64,000 nucleotides of DNA from Pseudoalteromonas ostreae (GCF_018069805.1 NZ_JAGPYN010000004.1:186001-250000), one strand, 5' to 3'. Shown: positions 1 to 8,896, numbered from the stretch's first letter. Notes: generated by a model from the sequence alone, not told the origin. Program-made: numbers and translations.

Positions 1-2
1 CA

Positions 3-314
3 ACTATGCCCGCGATCCCAGCTCACCACAATCCTTTGGGCATGGTGCATGGCGGTGCAAATGTGGTACTTGCAGAAACCGTAGCTAGCTATGCAGCAAA
101 CTTTGTAGTCGATTTTACAAAGTTTTATTGTGTTGGCCAAGAGATCAACGCCAATCATTTAAAAGCGTCACGTAACGGCACCTTGACGGCAATTGCAAAG
201 CCACTGCATTTAGGCAAGCGCACATCCGTATGGGAAGTAAAAATTACTAATAGTCGTGGAGAACTATGCTGCGTATCAAGAATGACCGCAGCAGTTGTCG
301 AGCGTAAAAGCTAA
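3..314 (+). CDS. Hotdog-fold thioesterase (EntH/YbdB/MenI type), 5'-truncated
   Basis: The window opens inside this gene: the frame is open through base 3 and the usual N-terminal 30-35 residues are missing. The visible part has the 4HBT/PaaI signature HHNPLGMVHGGANVVLAET. Here the MVHGG turn supplies the conserved His, and the Glu of LAET is the catalytic carboxylate of the EntH/YdiI family. Such enzymes hydrolyse acyl- or aroyl-CoA/carrier thioesters in the cytoplasm. Family members range from menaquinone synthesis (MenI) to enterobactin proofreading (EntH), and the sequence alone does not say which. The Met at base 6 lies inside the conserved domain and is not the true start. Confidence 0.85.
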   Translation, partial: TMPAIPAHHNPLGMVHGGANVVLAETVASYAANFVVDFTKFYCVGQEINANHLKASRNGTLTAIAKPLHLGKRTSVWEVKITNSRGELCCVSRMTAAVVERKS

Positions 315-691
315 CTTGCAACTGGGTAAATTGTAATTTCAATACCCGCACCAATCGCAGAAATGCGCAATAAAGTATCGGCACTGAGCGCTTGATTAAA
401 GCATTTTGGCGAAGTGCCCGATTCAAAGCCAATATCAAAAGTACGCCTTGAGCATGATAACCACTGTTTTAATGCATTTCGCGAACAAGATTCTATCAGT
501 TCACATAAATAATTTATGGCTTTATCTGGCGAGGTAACGTCTTCTTTAGACTCAATACGTGCAAGTTGACGGTACTCATCTTTATCATAATGCAAAACCA
601 CAGCACTCTTTTTTAAGTCCGCAACTAGCAAACTAATATCTTGCTTTGATTCCAGCTCTAGATCTACATTTAAAAATTGAATTTCCGACAT
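311..691 (-). CDS. Hypothetical protein, DUF4279-like C-terminus
   Basis: A 126-residue cytoplasmic protein, convergent with the thioesterase gene and overlapping it by 4 nt. I chose ATG at 691 (MSEIQFLNV) because the 23 residues upstream look untranslated and AT-rich. The alternating beta pattern, a central helix with Cys-Glu-Leu-Ile, and the ending ISAIGAGIEITIYP recall DUF4279-type immunity or accessory proteins, but the similarity is weak. No catalytic motif, signal peptide or membrane segment is visible. Function unknown. Confidence 0.6.
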   Translation of the reverse strand: MSEIQFLNVDLELESKQDISLLVADLKKSAVVLHYDKDEYRQLARIESKEDVTSPDKAINYLCELIESCSRNALKQWLSCSRRTFDIGFESGTSPKCFNQALSADTLLRISAIGAGIEITIYPVAS

Positions 692-1049
692 TGTTTCATT
701 TTTATCCTGCGTTAATAACAACGCAAACTTTAACCTAATTTTACATTTATACCAAATCAACTGTGGATTTTATTATCTGCGACAATTTGCATTGGCAAAC
801 ACCATATAATTTATAAAATAACCCCCTAACGATAACAAGCAGGCAGTAGCGTATTATTTTGCTTAACAACTGGCTTTATTTTATTACTACAGAATATCCG
901 TTTTAGAAAACGTCCTTCCCGTCGCCCAAGTAGCTAACCTTACCTTATAGATGAGTTAAAATTCCCACTACATCACACAGTGAAGCGATTTACTTTTTGA
1001 ATAATCAATCTAAAATAGCGCTTCCTGTAGTTCACTAAAGTGATTGGAT

Positions 1050-1703
1050 ATGCCGCATTTTATTCTTGCGCTGGTATTGTGTTGTGTGAGTTTTAATCTT
1101 TATGCAGAACAGTTCACCAGCTTTTACAGCGCAAAAAAACACCTCATCAAAACCCTTCCTGATAACGCCACCAGCCTCTATTGTGGCTGTAACATTGAAC
1201 GCCAAGGTAAAAAACTAGTGCCCGACCCAAATACATGTGGTTATGTGCCTCGTAATGCGGTTACTCGTTCAGGCAAACCAAATGCGCGCGCAACTCGGAT
1301 TGAGTGGGAACATATTGTGTCTGCATGGGAATTTGGTCACCAGCTACAATGCTGGCAAGATGGCGGCCGAAAAAATTGCATTAAAGTCAGTGCGCAATTT
1401 CGGAAAATGGAAGCTGATATAAACAATCTCGCTCCGGCAATTGGTGAAATAAACGCAGACCGCTCTAATTATAGCTTTGGTATGATTGCAGGTAATGCAA
1501 GCCAATATGGTCGCTGCCAAGTAAAGGTAGATTTTAAACAACGTGTGGTAGAGCCGCCCTTTTATGCACGAAAACGCATTGCCGATGCTTATTTTTATAT
1601 GCAAAAAACCTATGGTTTAAAAATTTCCGACAAGCAACAAAAATTATTTACCGCATGGCAAAACCAAGCTTTGGCAGCGAAAAATAGCAATGCTGTACTT
1701 TAA
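1050..1703 (+). CDS. endA: Endonuclease I (EndA/Vvn family), secreted or periplasmic
   Basis: A 217-residue nuclease with an N-terminal signal peptide (MPHFILALVLCCVSFNLYA, then EQF). The His-Me finger motif IEWEHIVSAWEFG supplies the catalytic His. The downstream block ADINNLAPAIGEINADRSN with its conserved Glu and Asn residues is typical of the Vibrio vulnificus Vvn/E. coli EndA family. These enzymes cut DNA and RNA nonspecifically outside the cytoplasm, and the several Cys residues fit disulfides there. ATG at 1050 is preferred over TTG at 1044; neither has a strong Shine-Dalgarno. The gene is followed by a terminator shared with the convergent hmp. Confidence 0.93.
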   Translation: MPHFILALVLCCVSFNLYAEQFTSFYSAKKHLIKTLPDNATSLYCGCNIERQGKKLVPDPNTCGYVPRNAVTRSGKPNARATRIEWEHIVSAWEFGHQLQCWQDGGRKNCIKVSAQFRKMEADINNLAPAIGEINADRSNYSFGMIAGNASQYGRCQVKVDFKQRVVEPPFYARKRIADAYFYMQKTYGLKISDKQQKLFTAWQNQALAAKNSNAVL

Positions 1704-1719
1704 ATAGCCAAAACCATAA

Positions 1720-1742
1720 AAAAGGCGCATTTCGCGCCTTTT
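1720..1742. terminator. Bidirectional rho-independent terminator between endA and hmp
   Basis: AAAAGGCGC and GCGCCTTTT form a perfect 9 bp stem around the loop ATTTC. The A and T runs on both flanks make it usable from either strand, as expected between two convergent genes. Confidence 0.85.
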
Positions 1743-1770
1743 CACTTAAAACCTACATTGAGTTTTGTGA

Positions 1771-2952
1771 TTAAATATCTTGATGTGGGCCAAACACCTC
1801 GTAGTGAATACGCTCAGCAGCGACTCCTAATACGAGTAATTGCTGTTTAATTGCAGCCATAAACCCCGTTGGGCCACAGATGTAGAAATCACCTTCTTCA
1901 AGCGGTAGCTGCTCAGCAACAGCGCTGACATTCATCAATCCAGTAAACTCAGCTCCCTCGCCACCTTGATTAAACCAAGTGTAGTAATTTAATCGAGTAT
2001 GCACCGCGGCTTGCTCCGCCAAAAACTGACTAAATGAATGCTGCAGGATATTTTCACAGGCGTGTAAATAGGTGACCGCTTGATTCGATGTATCACATAA
2101 TAATGTTTGTAGCATTGCCAGCATCGGTGTTTGACCAACGCCCGCAGAAATTAATACCACAGGTTTTTTATTTGCGCGTAAAAAGAAGTCTCCAGCCGGT
2201 GGATAAAGCTCCACAACGCAGCCCTCATCAAGTGAGTGCAAATAATTAGATACAATCCCCGCTGCTGGCAATAACTCTTTTTTCACGCTAATGCGGTAGT
2301 TCTCACCATTGCTTTGTTGGGAAATTGAATACTGACGAATTTCACTGTATTGCGCATCATCGGGTTTCACTTTAATGCCTAAATACTGCCCTGGTTTATG
2401 AGTCATTACCGCTTTACCATCGACTGGCACTAAAGTAAAACTGGTTACTAACTCTGATTCAGGCTGTTTTTTAGCAATAACAAATGCTCTAGTACCCGAC
2501 CAGCCACCGTGGTTATTTTTACTGTGCTCGTATAGCGCCGCTTCTTCGGTAATACAAATATCAGCAAGTAGTGCGTAAGCCTCACGCCATGCATATTCAA
2601 CTTCAGCTGTAAATTGCTCAGGGATCAATTCTTTTAAAGTGCCAATCAGGTGTCCGCCAACTATTGGATAATGCTCAGGTAAAATATGCATGCTGGTATG
2701 CTTATGATTAATGCGTGCCAGCGCCTCTTTTAATACGGCTAAATTATCAATATTTTGAGCATACGCAGCCAAGGCATTAAATAATGCAAATTGCTGACGG
2801 CCACTACGTTGATTGGCCATATTAAAAATATCCTGCAGCTCAGGGTTATGACTAAACAGCCGGTTATAAAAATGCTCCGTGACAACGGTGCCCGCCTGCG
2901 CCAATAAAGGCGCTGTGCTTTTTACTATTTCAATGGTTTTATCAGATAACAT
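1771..2952 (-). CDS. hmp: Flavohemoglobin nitric oxide dioxygenase
   Basis: A 393-residue NO dioxygenase that converts NO, O2 and NAD(P)H to nitrate. The N-terminal globin domain (about 1-140) keeps the B10 Tyr (HFYNRLF) and the proximal His (KHTSMHI). It is followed by a ferredoxin-reductase FAD domain (GQYLGIKV, RQYSIS) and an NAD domain (GVGQTPMLAML, ending HYEVFGPH). It aligns end to end with E. coli Hmp. I chose ATG at 2952 (MLSDKTIEIV), which has a good AGGAAG site, rather than the longer frame from 2985. It lies 10 bp downstream of nnrS in a two-gene operon, with NorR encoded divergently. Confidence 0.96.
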   Translation of the reverse strand: MLSDKTIEIVKSTAPLLAQAGTVVTEHFYNRLFSHNPELQDIFNMANQRSGRQQFALFNALAAYAQNIDNLAVLKEALARINHKHTSMHILPEHYPIVGGHLIGTLKELIPEQFTAEVEYAWREAYALLADICITEEAALYEHSKNNHGGWSGTRAFVIAKKQPESELVTSFTLVPVDGKAVMTHKPGQYLGIKVKPDDAQYSEIRQYSISQQSNGENYRISVKKELLPAAGIVSNYLHSLDEGCVVELYPPAGDFFLRANKKPVVLISAGVGQTPMLAMLQTLLCDTSNQAVTYLHACENILQHSFSQFLAEQAAVHTRLNYYTWFNQGGEGAEFTGLMNVSAVAEQLPLEEGDFYICGPTGFMAAIKQQLLVLGVAAERIHYEVFGPHQDI

Positions 2953-2962
2953 ACAACTTCCT

Positions 2963-4195
2963 TTAACCACGACGCCCATCAACACGACGCCGCGTTAAAA
3001 TAGGAATACAGTGGAGTAAGAACAATAAAAATGCCACGATCCACAGTACAGCACTCAGCTGCCATGCGATGTGTGGCCCAATAACAACAGGTAATAACGA
3101 ACGAATAATTGCTGCAACAAGCACTAAAGCAAATGCCACTGCCATAAAATGAGGAATAGTTAAAGGACGCCCTGTATGACCATGAGACACCCGCGTCATC
3201 ATCGCTAAGATCATCATGCCAATCGTACCTATAGTGATCATATGCAGCGCGTCTTTAAACAAAATAACCGAGCTGTAAAAACTCAGCGCAAGCAATGCTA
3301 AACCAAGTCCAAGAGCTAGATAGGAGAAGTGCAACGACCATAACAGTGGCACTTTGAGTATTTGGTTATTCCACCACAACAATGAGCGAATTAAATGCAC
3401 TACAGCAACAACAGCCAATGCCCAACTAGGATTAACGCTTGCTATAAATAATTGGCTGATAAAATAAAGCGCGACAGCAAACAACGAGCTGTAAAGCAAC
3501 ACTTTATCTAAACGAGGAGTACGTACTTGCTCCGCTAAACCAAGACCACGAGCAGTAAAAAAAGGTAATACCCGCCCAGCCACCACACCGACAAGTAAAG
3601 TCATTACTAGTACTGCTGTATCGACGACTGCCAATGCAAGTAGCATGTTTTGTTCTATTGCTAAGCATAAATAAATAATATTGAGCACACACAATGCGCT
3701 TAGCATCGGTAAAAATTGGTAGTTATTTTTATTGCCAGCTTTAAGTAGCATATTAGCCAGCGCCATAATTGCCCCTAACCACCAAAGCAATTGGAACAAT
3801 AACACCGCATATAAACTAAAGTTTTCAATACCTGCACTGATAATAAAAAACGCAACACGAGCTGCTAGCCACGCTAGGGTTAGCAACATCAATTTACGAC
3901 CATTAATACTCGCAACCCCGGTCCAAGTTTGTGCTGCGGTTAATAAAAACCCCACAGCTACAGCGCCTGCAAAGCCAAACATCATTTCATGGGCATGCCA
4001 AAGCGTTGCTGGCATAGTCAATTGCCATCTGGCATGGCCTGTTAAAATGAGTAACCAATAACTAATCGACAAAACGGCCAACAAGCCAGCTCCTAAAAAG
4101 TAGGGCCGAAATGCCAACATCCATATAGGCCATTGACTGATTTGATAAAAACGCACTTTTTTGGGCATTGGTTCGGTTAAATTGATTGCTCGCAT
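2963..4195 (-). CDS. nnrS: NnrS family heme- and copper-containing membrane protein
   Basis: A 410-residue polytopic inner-membrane protein with about 12 hydrophobic segments. It has the NnrS signature near the N-terminus (FRPYFLGAGLL, then WHAHEMMFGFAGAVAVGFLLTA) and a C-terminal block MITIGTIGMMILAMMTRVSHGHTGRP. NnrS proteins bind heme and Cu and relieve nitrosative stress by protecting metabolism from dinitrosyl-iron formation. It is the first gene of the nnrS-hmp operon, directly downstream of a predicted sigma-54 promoter and divergent from norR, so NO-dependent induction is very likely. The start is not certain; Met at residue 10 is an alternative. Confidence 0.93.
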   Translation of the reverse strand: MRAINLTEPMPKKVRFYQISQWPIWMLAFRPYFLGAGLLAVLSISYWLLILTGHARWQLTMPATLWHAHEMMFGFAGAVAVGFLLTAAQTWTGVASINGRKLMLLTLAWLAARVAFFIISAGIENFSLYAVLLFQLLWWLGAIMALANMLLKAGNKNNYQFLPMLSALCVLNIIYLCLAIEQNMLLALAVVDTAVLVMTLLVGVVAGRVLPFFTARGLGLAEQVRTPRLDKVLLYSSLFAVALYFISQLFIASVNPSWALAVVAVVHLIRSLLWWNNQILKVPLLWSLHFSYLALGLGLALLALSFYSSVILFKDALHMITIGTIGMMILAMMTRVSHGHTGRPLTIPHFMAVAFALVLVAAIIRSLLPVVIGPHIAWQLSAVLWIVAFLLFLLHCIPILTRRRVDGRRG

Positions 4196-4238
4196 CAGCG
4201 TATTAAACTCATCTATCTAGGTATTTATAACATGCTAT

Positions 4239-4254
4239 TGCACAAGCCGAGCCA
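4239..4254 (-). promoter_or_regulatory. Sigma-54 promoter (-24/-12) for nnrS-hmp
   Basis: Read on the minus strand the sequence is TGGCTCGGCTTGTGCA. It keeps TGGC at -24 and GC at -12 with the exact spacing of the RpoN consensus TGGCACG-N4-TTGCA. It lies about 45 bp upstream of the nnrS start. NorR, encoded divergently, is a sigma-54 activator, so this is the expected promoter class. Confidence 0.75.
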
Positions 4255-4308
4255 AGATTAAAACTACTTACTATTCAATGCATTAAATATTTTACTATTG
4301 ACAAAAAA

Positions 4309-4319
4309 GTCTTTATGAC
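4309..4319. promoter_or_regulatory. Candidate NorR enhancer site
   Basis: GTCTTTATGAC fits the NorR core GT-N7-AC as an imperfect palindrome. It lies 55-65 bp upstream of the sigma-54 -24 element in the norR/nnrS intergenic region. Only one clear copy is seen, while E. coli norVW has three. A TTGACA hexamer at 4298-4303 overlaps this region and could serve norR itself. Confidence 0.45.
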
Positions 4320-4361
4320 TCACCTTTAAATAAGATAAAAACACATTTGAGTCGTTTTGAC

Positions 4362-5930
4362 ATGATAGATAAACAAAGCTTACTTAATGTCGCCCTTGTG
4401 CTTGCTAAAGTGAGCGACCAAAAGCAGCCTTTTCAGCAGTTAATTCAGTCTATCAAGCAAGTAATACCCAGTGACGCTATTGCACTGCTTACCTTGCAAG
4501 GCGATGTGTTAAAACCACAAGCTATTCATGGACTGACGCCTGACACCCTAGGACGACGCTTTGTAATAAACGAGCATCCACGTTTACATGCCATTTGCAA
4601 CGCTAAGCAACCATTACAGTTTGCCCATGATTGCCCAATTCCTGATCCGTACGACGGTTTACTATCGAGCAAAACTGGCGATATTCTTGTTCATGCTTGC
4701 TTAGGCATCCCCCTACTTGATAGCGAAGATAACTTACTCGGTGTGATCACCCTCGACAGTCTCGATGCAAATGCATTCGACAGTTTTGACCTTGAGCTAC
4801 TAACTCAGCTAGGTACGCTTTGCACCGCGCATTTGCAAACTGTATTAAAACTGCAGCAATATCAAAACCACGCGCAACATAGTAGCGCTTTAGTGCAAGA
4901 GCTAAACCGCGAAGCACTAACTCGTGATGGGGTTGAAATAATCGGTCAAAGCCCAGCTATTCAAACTCTTAAAAATGATATAAAACTGGTGGCGGCTTCT
5001 GAATTTAGCGTGTTAATTCAAGGCAACACTGGAGTCGGGAAAGAGCTGGTTGCACGCAATATCCATCTTCATTCAAAGCGTAGCGAAATGCCGTTAATTC
5101 ACTTGAATTGTGCATCATTACCAGAGAACCTCGCCGAAAGTGAATTTTTTGGCCACGCCAAAGGCGCATTTACCGGCGCCCATAATGCACGTCAAGGCAA
5201 GTTTCAGCTGGCTGATGGTGGCACCTTATTTTTAGATGAAATTGGTGAACTGCCACTTGCCATGCAAAGTAAACTATTGCGCGTCTTACAAAGTGGTGAA
5301 ATCCAAACGGTTGGCGAAGATGAAGTAAAATACGTCGATGTAAGGGTTATTGCGGCTACAAACAGGCATTTAAAAAACGAAGTCGCTCAAGGGCGTTTTC
5401 GAGCCGATTTATATCATCGGTTAAGTGTTTACCCGCTCAACGTTGCGCCACTTAAACAGCGCGAAAACGATGTAATTTTACTTGCAGGTTACTTTGTTGA
5501 AAGAACAGCCCGTAAGCTAGCTATCAAACAACTCAAACTCAGCGTCGAAACGCAACTACTACTCACTCAATATGACTGGCCGGGAAATGTGCGAGAACTT
5601 GAGCATGTGATCAGCCGTGCAGCATTAAAAGCCAAACAAAGCCAGTGGCAGCAAGCAATAATTACTATTGAACCTGCTCATTGTGAACTTATCCTAAGTA
5701 CAAATAATCCAGCGCCTGTCGCATTAACAACTGCCGATCACAATAACATAAATAACCCAAATTTCTCGCTCAAACAAGCAACGGATACATTTACTCAGCA
5801 TTTAATCACCCAACAGCTAGAACAACATAATTACAACTGGGCCAGTGCAGCACGAACATTAAAAGTTGATCGCGCTAACTTAGTACGATTAGCCAAACGT
5901 CTCGGTATTACAGTAAAAAAATCTATTTAA
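4362..5930 (+). CDS. norR: NO-responsive sigma-54 activator NorR
   Basis: A 522-residue protein with GAF, AAA+ and Fis-type HTH domains. The N-terminal GAF domain keeps the residues placed around the NO-sensing iron in E. coli NorR (GRRF, HPR, PDPYDGL, VHACLG). The AAA+ domain has Walker A GNTGVGKE, the sigma-54 contact loop GAFTGA, Walker B LFLDEIGEL, and the arginine-rich FRADLYHRLSVYPL. The C-terminus is a Fis-type HTH (NWASAARTLKVDRANLVRLAKRL). ATG at 4362 is preferred over the in-frame TTG at 4347. It faces nnrS-hmp and should activate it when iron in the GAF domain binds NO. Confidence 0.95.
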   Translation: MIDKQSLLNVALVLAKVSDQKQPFQQLIQSIKQVIPSDAIALLTLQGDVLKPQAIHGLTPDTLGRRFVINEHPRLHAICNAKQPLQFAHDCPIPDPYDGLLSSKTGDILVHACLGIPLLDSEDNLLGVITLDSLDANAFDSFDLELLTQLGTLCTAHLQTVLKLQQYQNHAQHSSALVQELNREALTRDGVEIIGQSPAIQTLKNDIKLVAASEFSVLIQGNTGVGKELVARNIHLHSKRSEMPLIHLNCASLPENLAESEFFGHAKGAFTGAHNARQGKFQLADGGTLFLDEIGELPLAMQSKLLRVLQSGEIQTVGEDEVKYVDVRVIAATNRHLKNEVAQGRFRADLYHRLSVYPLNVAPLKQRENDVILLAGYFVERTARKLAIKQLKLSVETQLLLTQYDWPGNVRELEHVISRAALKAKQSQWQQAIITIEPAHCELILSTNNPAPVALTTADHNNINNPNFSLKQATDTFTQHLITQQLEQHNYNWASAARTLKVDRANLVRLAKRLGITVKKSI

Positions 5931-6010
5931 TGTGTATTTTATTCACCCAAACTTGGCTATAGTGCCAACTGGTGTAAAACCACAATAAACATCTAAACAG
6001 GAGATATTTG

Positions 6011-6052
6011 ATGATTGTATTAACCCCCCTTGCTGGGCAAGTAAGTGCTTAA
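6011..6052 (+). CDS. Possible 13-residue leader peptide upstream of rsgA-like gene
   Basis: The short frame MIVLTPLAGQVSA begins 7 nt after a strong AGGAG (5999-6003), a better ribosome site than that of the downstream GTPase gene. It ends 112 bp before that gene, and between them lie two GC-rich hairpins. A translated leader coupled to RNA folding is plausible, but no obvious regulatory codon run is present. It could also simply be chance. Confidence 0.35.
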   Translation: MIVLTPLAGQVSA

Positions 6053-6077
6053 TTTTATTTTTTAATATTAAGTTTTG

Positions 6078-6122
6078 CCCGGCCATTAGCCGGGGCGCTG
6101 TTAATAGCTAAAATTTAACAGC
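6078..6122 (+). promoter_or_regulatory. Two consecutive hairpins in the rsgA-like 5' leader
   Basis: CCCGGC/GCCGGG (6078-6094, loop CATTA) is followed at once by GCTGTTAA/TTAACAGC (6097-6122, 10 nt loop). Neither is followed by a U tract, so they are not plain terminators. A third possible pairing, CCCC (6126-6129) with GGGG just before the start codon, would occlude the ribosome site. The arrangement looks like a structured 5' leader. Confidence 0.45.
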
Positions 6123-6164
6123 AAACCCCTTTGTTATTTTTACTCTTTGCAGTAATGGGGTTAT

Positions 6165-7214
6165 ATGAATACTAATTTAAGTTTAAGCCAACTGGGTTGG
6201 CGCGCATTTTTTCAACAACAACTTACGCTCAATGATTTAGAGCACACACTGATTGCACGGATCATTACCTACCACCGCGATCACTTTGTTGTACAGAGTG
6301 AGCAGGGTTGCCACAAGGTATTGGTAAATTCAGATCATCCCCCCTTAACTGTGGGTGACTGGATATTAGTTACGCAACACAACGAACACTGGCTGTTTAC
6401 CCGATTACTTGAGCGCTTAACATTGCTCAGTCGCAAAAGTGCGGGAAGTAAGTTAAGTGAACAGCTTATTGGCGCTAATATTGATACTTTGTTTATTGTC
6501 AGCTCGCATAATCAAGATTTCAATCTAAGCCGCTTTGAGCGCTACTTAGCGTTAGCATATCAAAGTGAGTGTTTACCCGTTGTTGTACTGACCAAACGCG
6601 ATCAATGTGCAGAACCAGAGCAACATATAGCACAACTAACAGCGCTTGATAATCATTTAACCGTGCTGTCTGTTAATGCATTAGAGCGTGGCAGTGTTGA
6701 GCAATTAATGCCATGGTGCGGCAAAGGTCAAACATTAGCTTTTGTTGGGTCTTCGGGTGTAGGTAAATCCAGCTTAGTTAATAGCTTATGTGAACAGCAG
6801 CTAAGTGACACTGGTGCAATTCGTGAGGACGACAGCAAAGGTCGCCACACCACGACTCATCGAGCATTGCATGTTCTTAACGTAGGAGCGCTGTTACTCG
6901 ATACTCCCGGCATACGCGAGCTGCAACTAAGTGACTGTCAACAAGGTGTAGAGCTTACTTTTAACGATATAAGTGAACTGGCGCAGCAGTGTCGATTTGC
7001 CGATTGTAGTCATCAGCTAGAACCCGGTTGTCAGGTGCTAGCTGCGTTACAAAAAGGCTTATTAACGCAGCGGCGTATCACTAATTATCAAAAACTGTTA
7101 AAAGAGCAGCAACGCAATACTCAGAGCCTTGCGCAATTACGTAGCCAAGATAGAAGCTTAGGTCGGTTTTATCGTAACGTACAAGCAGACATGCGTAATT
7201 TAAAAGGACGTTAA
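6165..7214 (+). CDS. Ribosome small-subunit-dependent GTPase A (RsgA/YjeQ family, probably a second paralogue)
   Basis: A 349-residue circularly permuted GTPase. An N-terminal OB-fold region (about 20-95) precedes G4 (VVVLTKRD), G1/P-loop (GSSGVGKSSL) and G3 (LLDTPGIREL). A C-terminal zinc knuckle follows (CRFADCSHQLEPGC, with Cys-Cys-His-Cys). RsgA proteins bind the 30S decoding region late in subunit assembly and recycle RbfA. It lacks the basic N-terminal tail of canonical RsgA and does not sit beside orn, so it may be the shorter second copy common in Vibrionales and Alteromonadales. A hairpin-rich leader precedes it and a strong terminator follows. Confidence 0.85.
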   Translation: MNTNLSLSQLGWRAFFQQQLTLNDLEHTLIARIITYHRDHFVVQSEQGCHKVLVNSDHPPLTVGDWILVTQHNEHWLFTRLLERLTLLSRKSAGSKLSEQLIGANIDTLFIVSSHNQDFNLSRFERYLALAYQSECLPVVVLTKRDQCAEPEQHIAQLTALDNHLTVLSVNALERGSVEQLMPWCGKGQTLAFVGSSGVGKSSLVNSLCEQQLSDTGAIREDDSKGRHTTTHRALHVLNVGALLLDTPGIRELQLSDCQQGVELTFNDISELAQQCRFADCSHQLEPGCQVLAALQKGLLTQRRITNYQKLLKEQQRNTQSLAQLRSQDRSLGRFYRNVQADMRNLKGR

Positions 7215-7237
7215 TTAATTTTTCTCAGTCGTTAAAC

Positions 7238-7270
7238 AAAACGTGGCTAAATACTGTTTAGCCACGTTTT
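7238..7270. terminator. Rho-independent terminator after the rsgA-like gene
   Basis: AAAACGTGGCTAAA pairs with TTTAGCCACGTTTT over 14 bp around a 5 nt loop and ends in a T run. The A run on the left lets it also serve the convergent LysR gene. Confidence 0.88.
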
Positions 7271-7298
7271 TGCTAATAGAAAGATTAACCCAGCTAAA

Positions 7299-8195
7299 TT
7301 ACGCGAGCTTATGCTCCTTAAAATACGCTTTTAAAAGCTGACTGAACGCCTGTACCTTAGCTGTTCGGTGCACTAAGTGATGGGTTACTAGCCATAAATC
7401 CGTTGGCCAACTCAGTTCATCCGCTAGTATTGGTACTAAATCAGCATACTGCGCCGCCACGTCATGCTGCATCCCGCCAATTCCCAAGCCTTTAACAATT
7501 GCACGGGTTGCCTCTGAGGTTTCAGACACCCGTAATTTCACTTGTGAAGTTGGTATATTTTCATCAACCCAAACAAAATAAGGCACTTTGCCATTATAGC
7601 CGGCCACCCCCGAAACAAAATTATGCAACGGCAATTGCTTAATACTTTTTGGCACGCCATGCTTATCAATATAACGCTTTGATGCATAAAATCCTGACGA
7701 CAAATGCGCTAAATGTTGGGCGATATAATCACCTTCATCAGGACGAGGACCTGCGCGAACCGCTATATGTGCTTGGCCGTGATCAAGACGTAAACGCTTT
7801 TGATCTAATATAACTTCCAGCTGTACCTGTGGATGCAGACTTTGAAATTGTTCACACACATCACTTAGTACATCAATAAAGCCACTGACGGTGGTCAGCA
7901 ATAAACTACCACGCAAAGTACTATCTGCGGCAATAATATCATTGTGTAAGCGTTCAAGTTCACTATTAATAGACTGCGCTGCTGTAAAGAGTTTAGCGCC
8001 AATCTCAGTTACTTTATAACCCCGGGCATGACGATGAAATAAACGTGCATTTAAACTTTGCTCTAGGTTATTAATGCGCCTAAGTACCGTACTGTGATGA
8101 ACGTTGAGCTTTTCAGCCGCCGCTGTTAACGTTCCTAACCGCGCAACTTCATAGGCTACTTTTACATCTTGCCAGTCATCAAATTGAATCGCCAT
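7299..8195 (-). CDS. LysR family transcriptional regulator
   Basis: A 298-residue regulator with an N-terminal winged HTH (about 5-65: VARLGTLTAAAEKLNVHHSTVLRRINNLEQSLNARLFHR) and a periplasmic-binding-protein-like effector domain. I chose ATG at 8195 (MAIQFDDWQDV) because the extra 22 residues of the longer frame precede the conserved HTH start. It is divergent from an NAD(P)H-dependent FMN reductase gene 127 bp away. LysR regulators often control such a neighbour, but the effector is not evident. Confidence 0.88.
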   Translation of the reverse strand: MAIQFDDWQDVKVAYEVARLGTLTAAAEKLNVHHSTVLRRINNLEQSLNARLFHRHARGYKVTEIGAKLFTAAQSINSELERLHNDIIAADSTLRGSLLLTTVSGFIDVLSDVCEQFQSLHPQVQLEVILDQKRLRLDHGQAHIAVRAGPRPDEGDYIAQHLAHLSSGFYASKRYIDKHGVPKSIKQLPLHNFVSGVAGYNGKVPYFVWVDENIPTSQVKLRVSETSEATRAIVKGLGIGGMQHDVAAQYADLVPILADELSWPTDLWLVTHHLVHRTAKVQAFSQLLKAYFKEHKLA

Positions 8196-8321
8196 ACCTG
8201 CCCTTAACCTTAAGTGTGCGTATATGCACATAAGTTTTGCGTTTATTTGGCTTTTCTGCAAGTAAATATTTGCTAAAGTAGTTAACAGACAAACCCAACT
8301 ACGTTATTGAAGGCGACCACC

Positions 8322-8891
8322 ATGACAGCACCAAAAATTATTGCCTTAGCAGGCAGCTTACGTAAAGACAGCTTTAACCAAAAATTGATCAATGAAGCAG
8401 CCCGCTTTGCATTAGAAAGCGGTGCAGAAGTTGAAGTAATTAAACTGGCAGATCTAAACTTACCCATGTTTGACGAAGACGTTGAAGCGCAAGGCACACC
8501 AGTAGGCGCTCAGTTATTAAAAGACAAACTACGCGCTGCAGATGGCATCTTACTTGCGAGCCCTGAATATAACGGTTCAATTACCGCGGTACTAAAAAAT
8601 GCCATTGATTGGGCATCGCGTACTGAGCAAGGCGCAGTTCCAGCATTTCGTAACAAGGTAACGGCTTTATACGCCTCATCACCAGGAGGCTTAGGTGGCT
8701 TGCGTGGTCTAAATCACGTTCGCGATATTTTATCGGGTATCGGCAGCTTGGTATTGGCAGATCAACTTGCCGTACCTGCAATTCACACTTTGCTTGATGA
8801 AAGTGGCCGCATTAGTGACCCTGTGACTGCAGAACGAATTGCAGGCCTTGCTCAGCAGCTCGTCAGCGTAGCCAGCAAATTAAATAAATAA
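8322..8891 (+). CDS. NADPH-dependent FMN reductase (ChrR/YieF-like)
   Basis: A 189-residue flavodoxin-fold reductase. The N-terminal FMN phosphate loop is GSLRKDSFNQKL, and the motif LLASPEYNGSITAVLKNAIDW covers the flavin and pyridine-nucleotide site of the NADPH_dep_FMN_red family. The family reduces quinones, azo dyes or chromate in the cytoplasm, mainly as two-electron antioxidant reductases. ATG at 8322 is used rather than the in-frame TTG at 8307, with AAGG nine bases upstream. Likely under control of the divergent LysR regulator. Confidence 0.88.
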   Translation: MTAPKIIALAGSLRKDSFNQKLINEAARFALESGAEVEVIKLADLNLPMFDEDVEAQGTPVGAQLLKDKLRAADGILLASPEYNGSITAVLKNAIDWASRTEQGAVPAFRNKVTALYASSPGGLGGLRGLNHVRDILSGIGSLVLADQLAVPAIHTLLDESGRISDPVTAERIAGLAQQLVSVASKLNK

Positions 8892-8896
8892 ACCGC

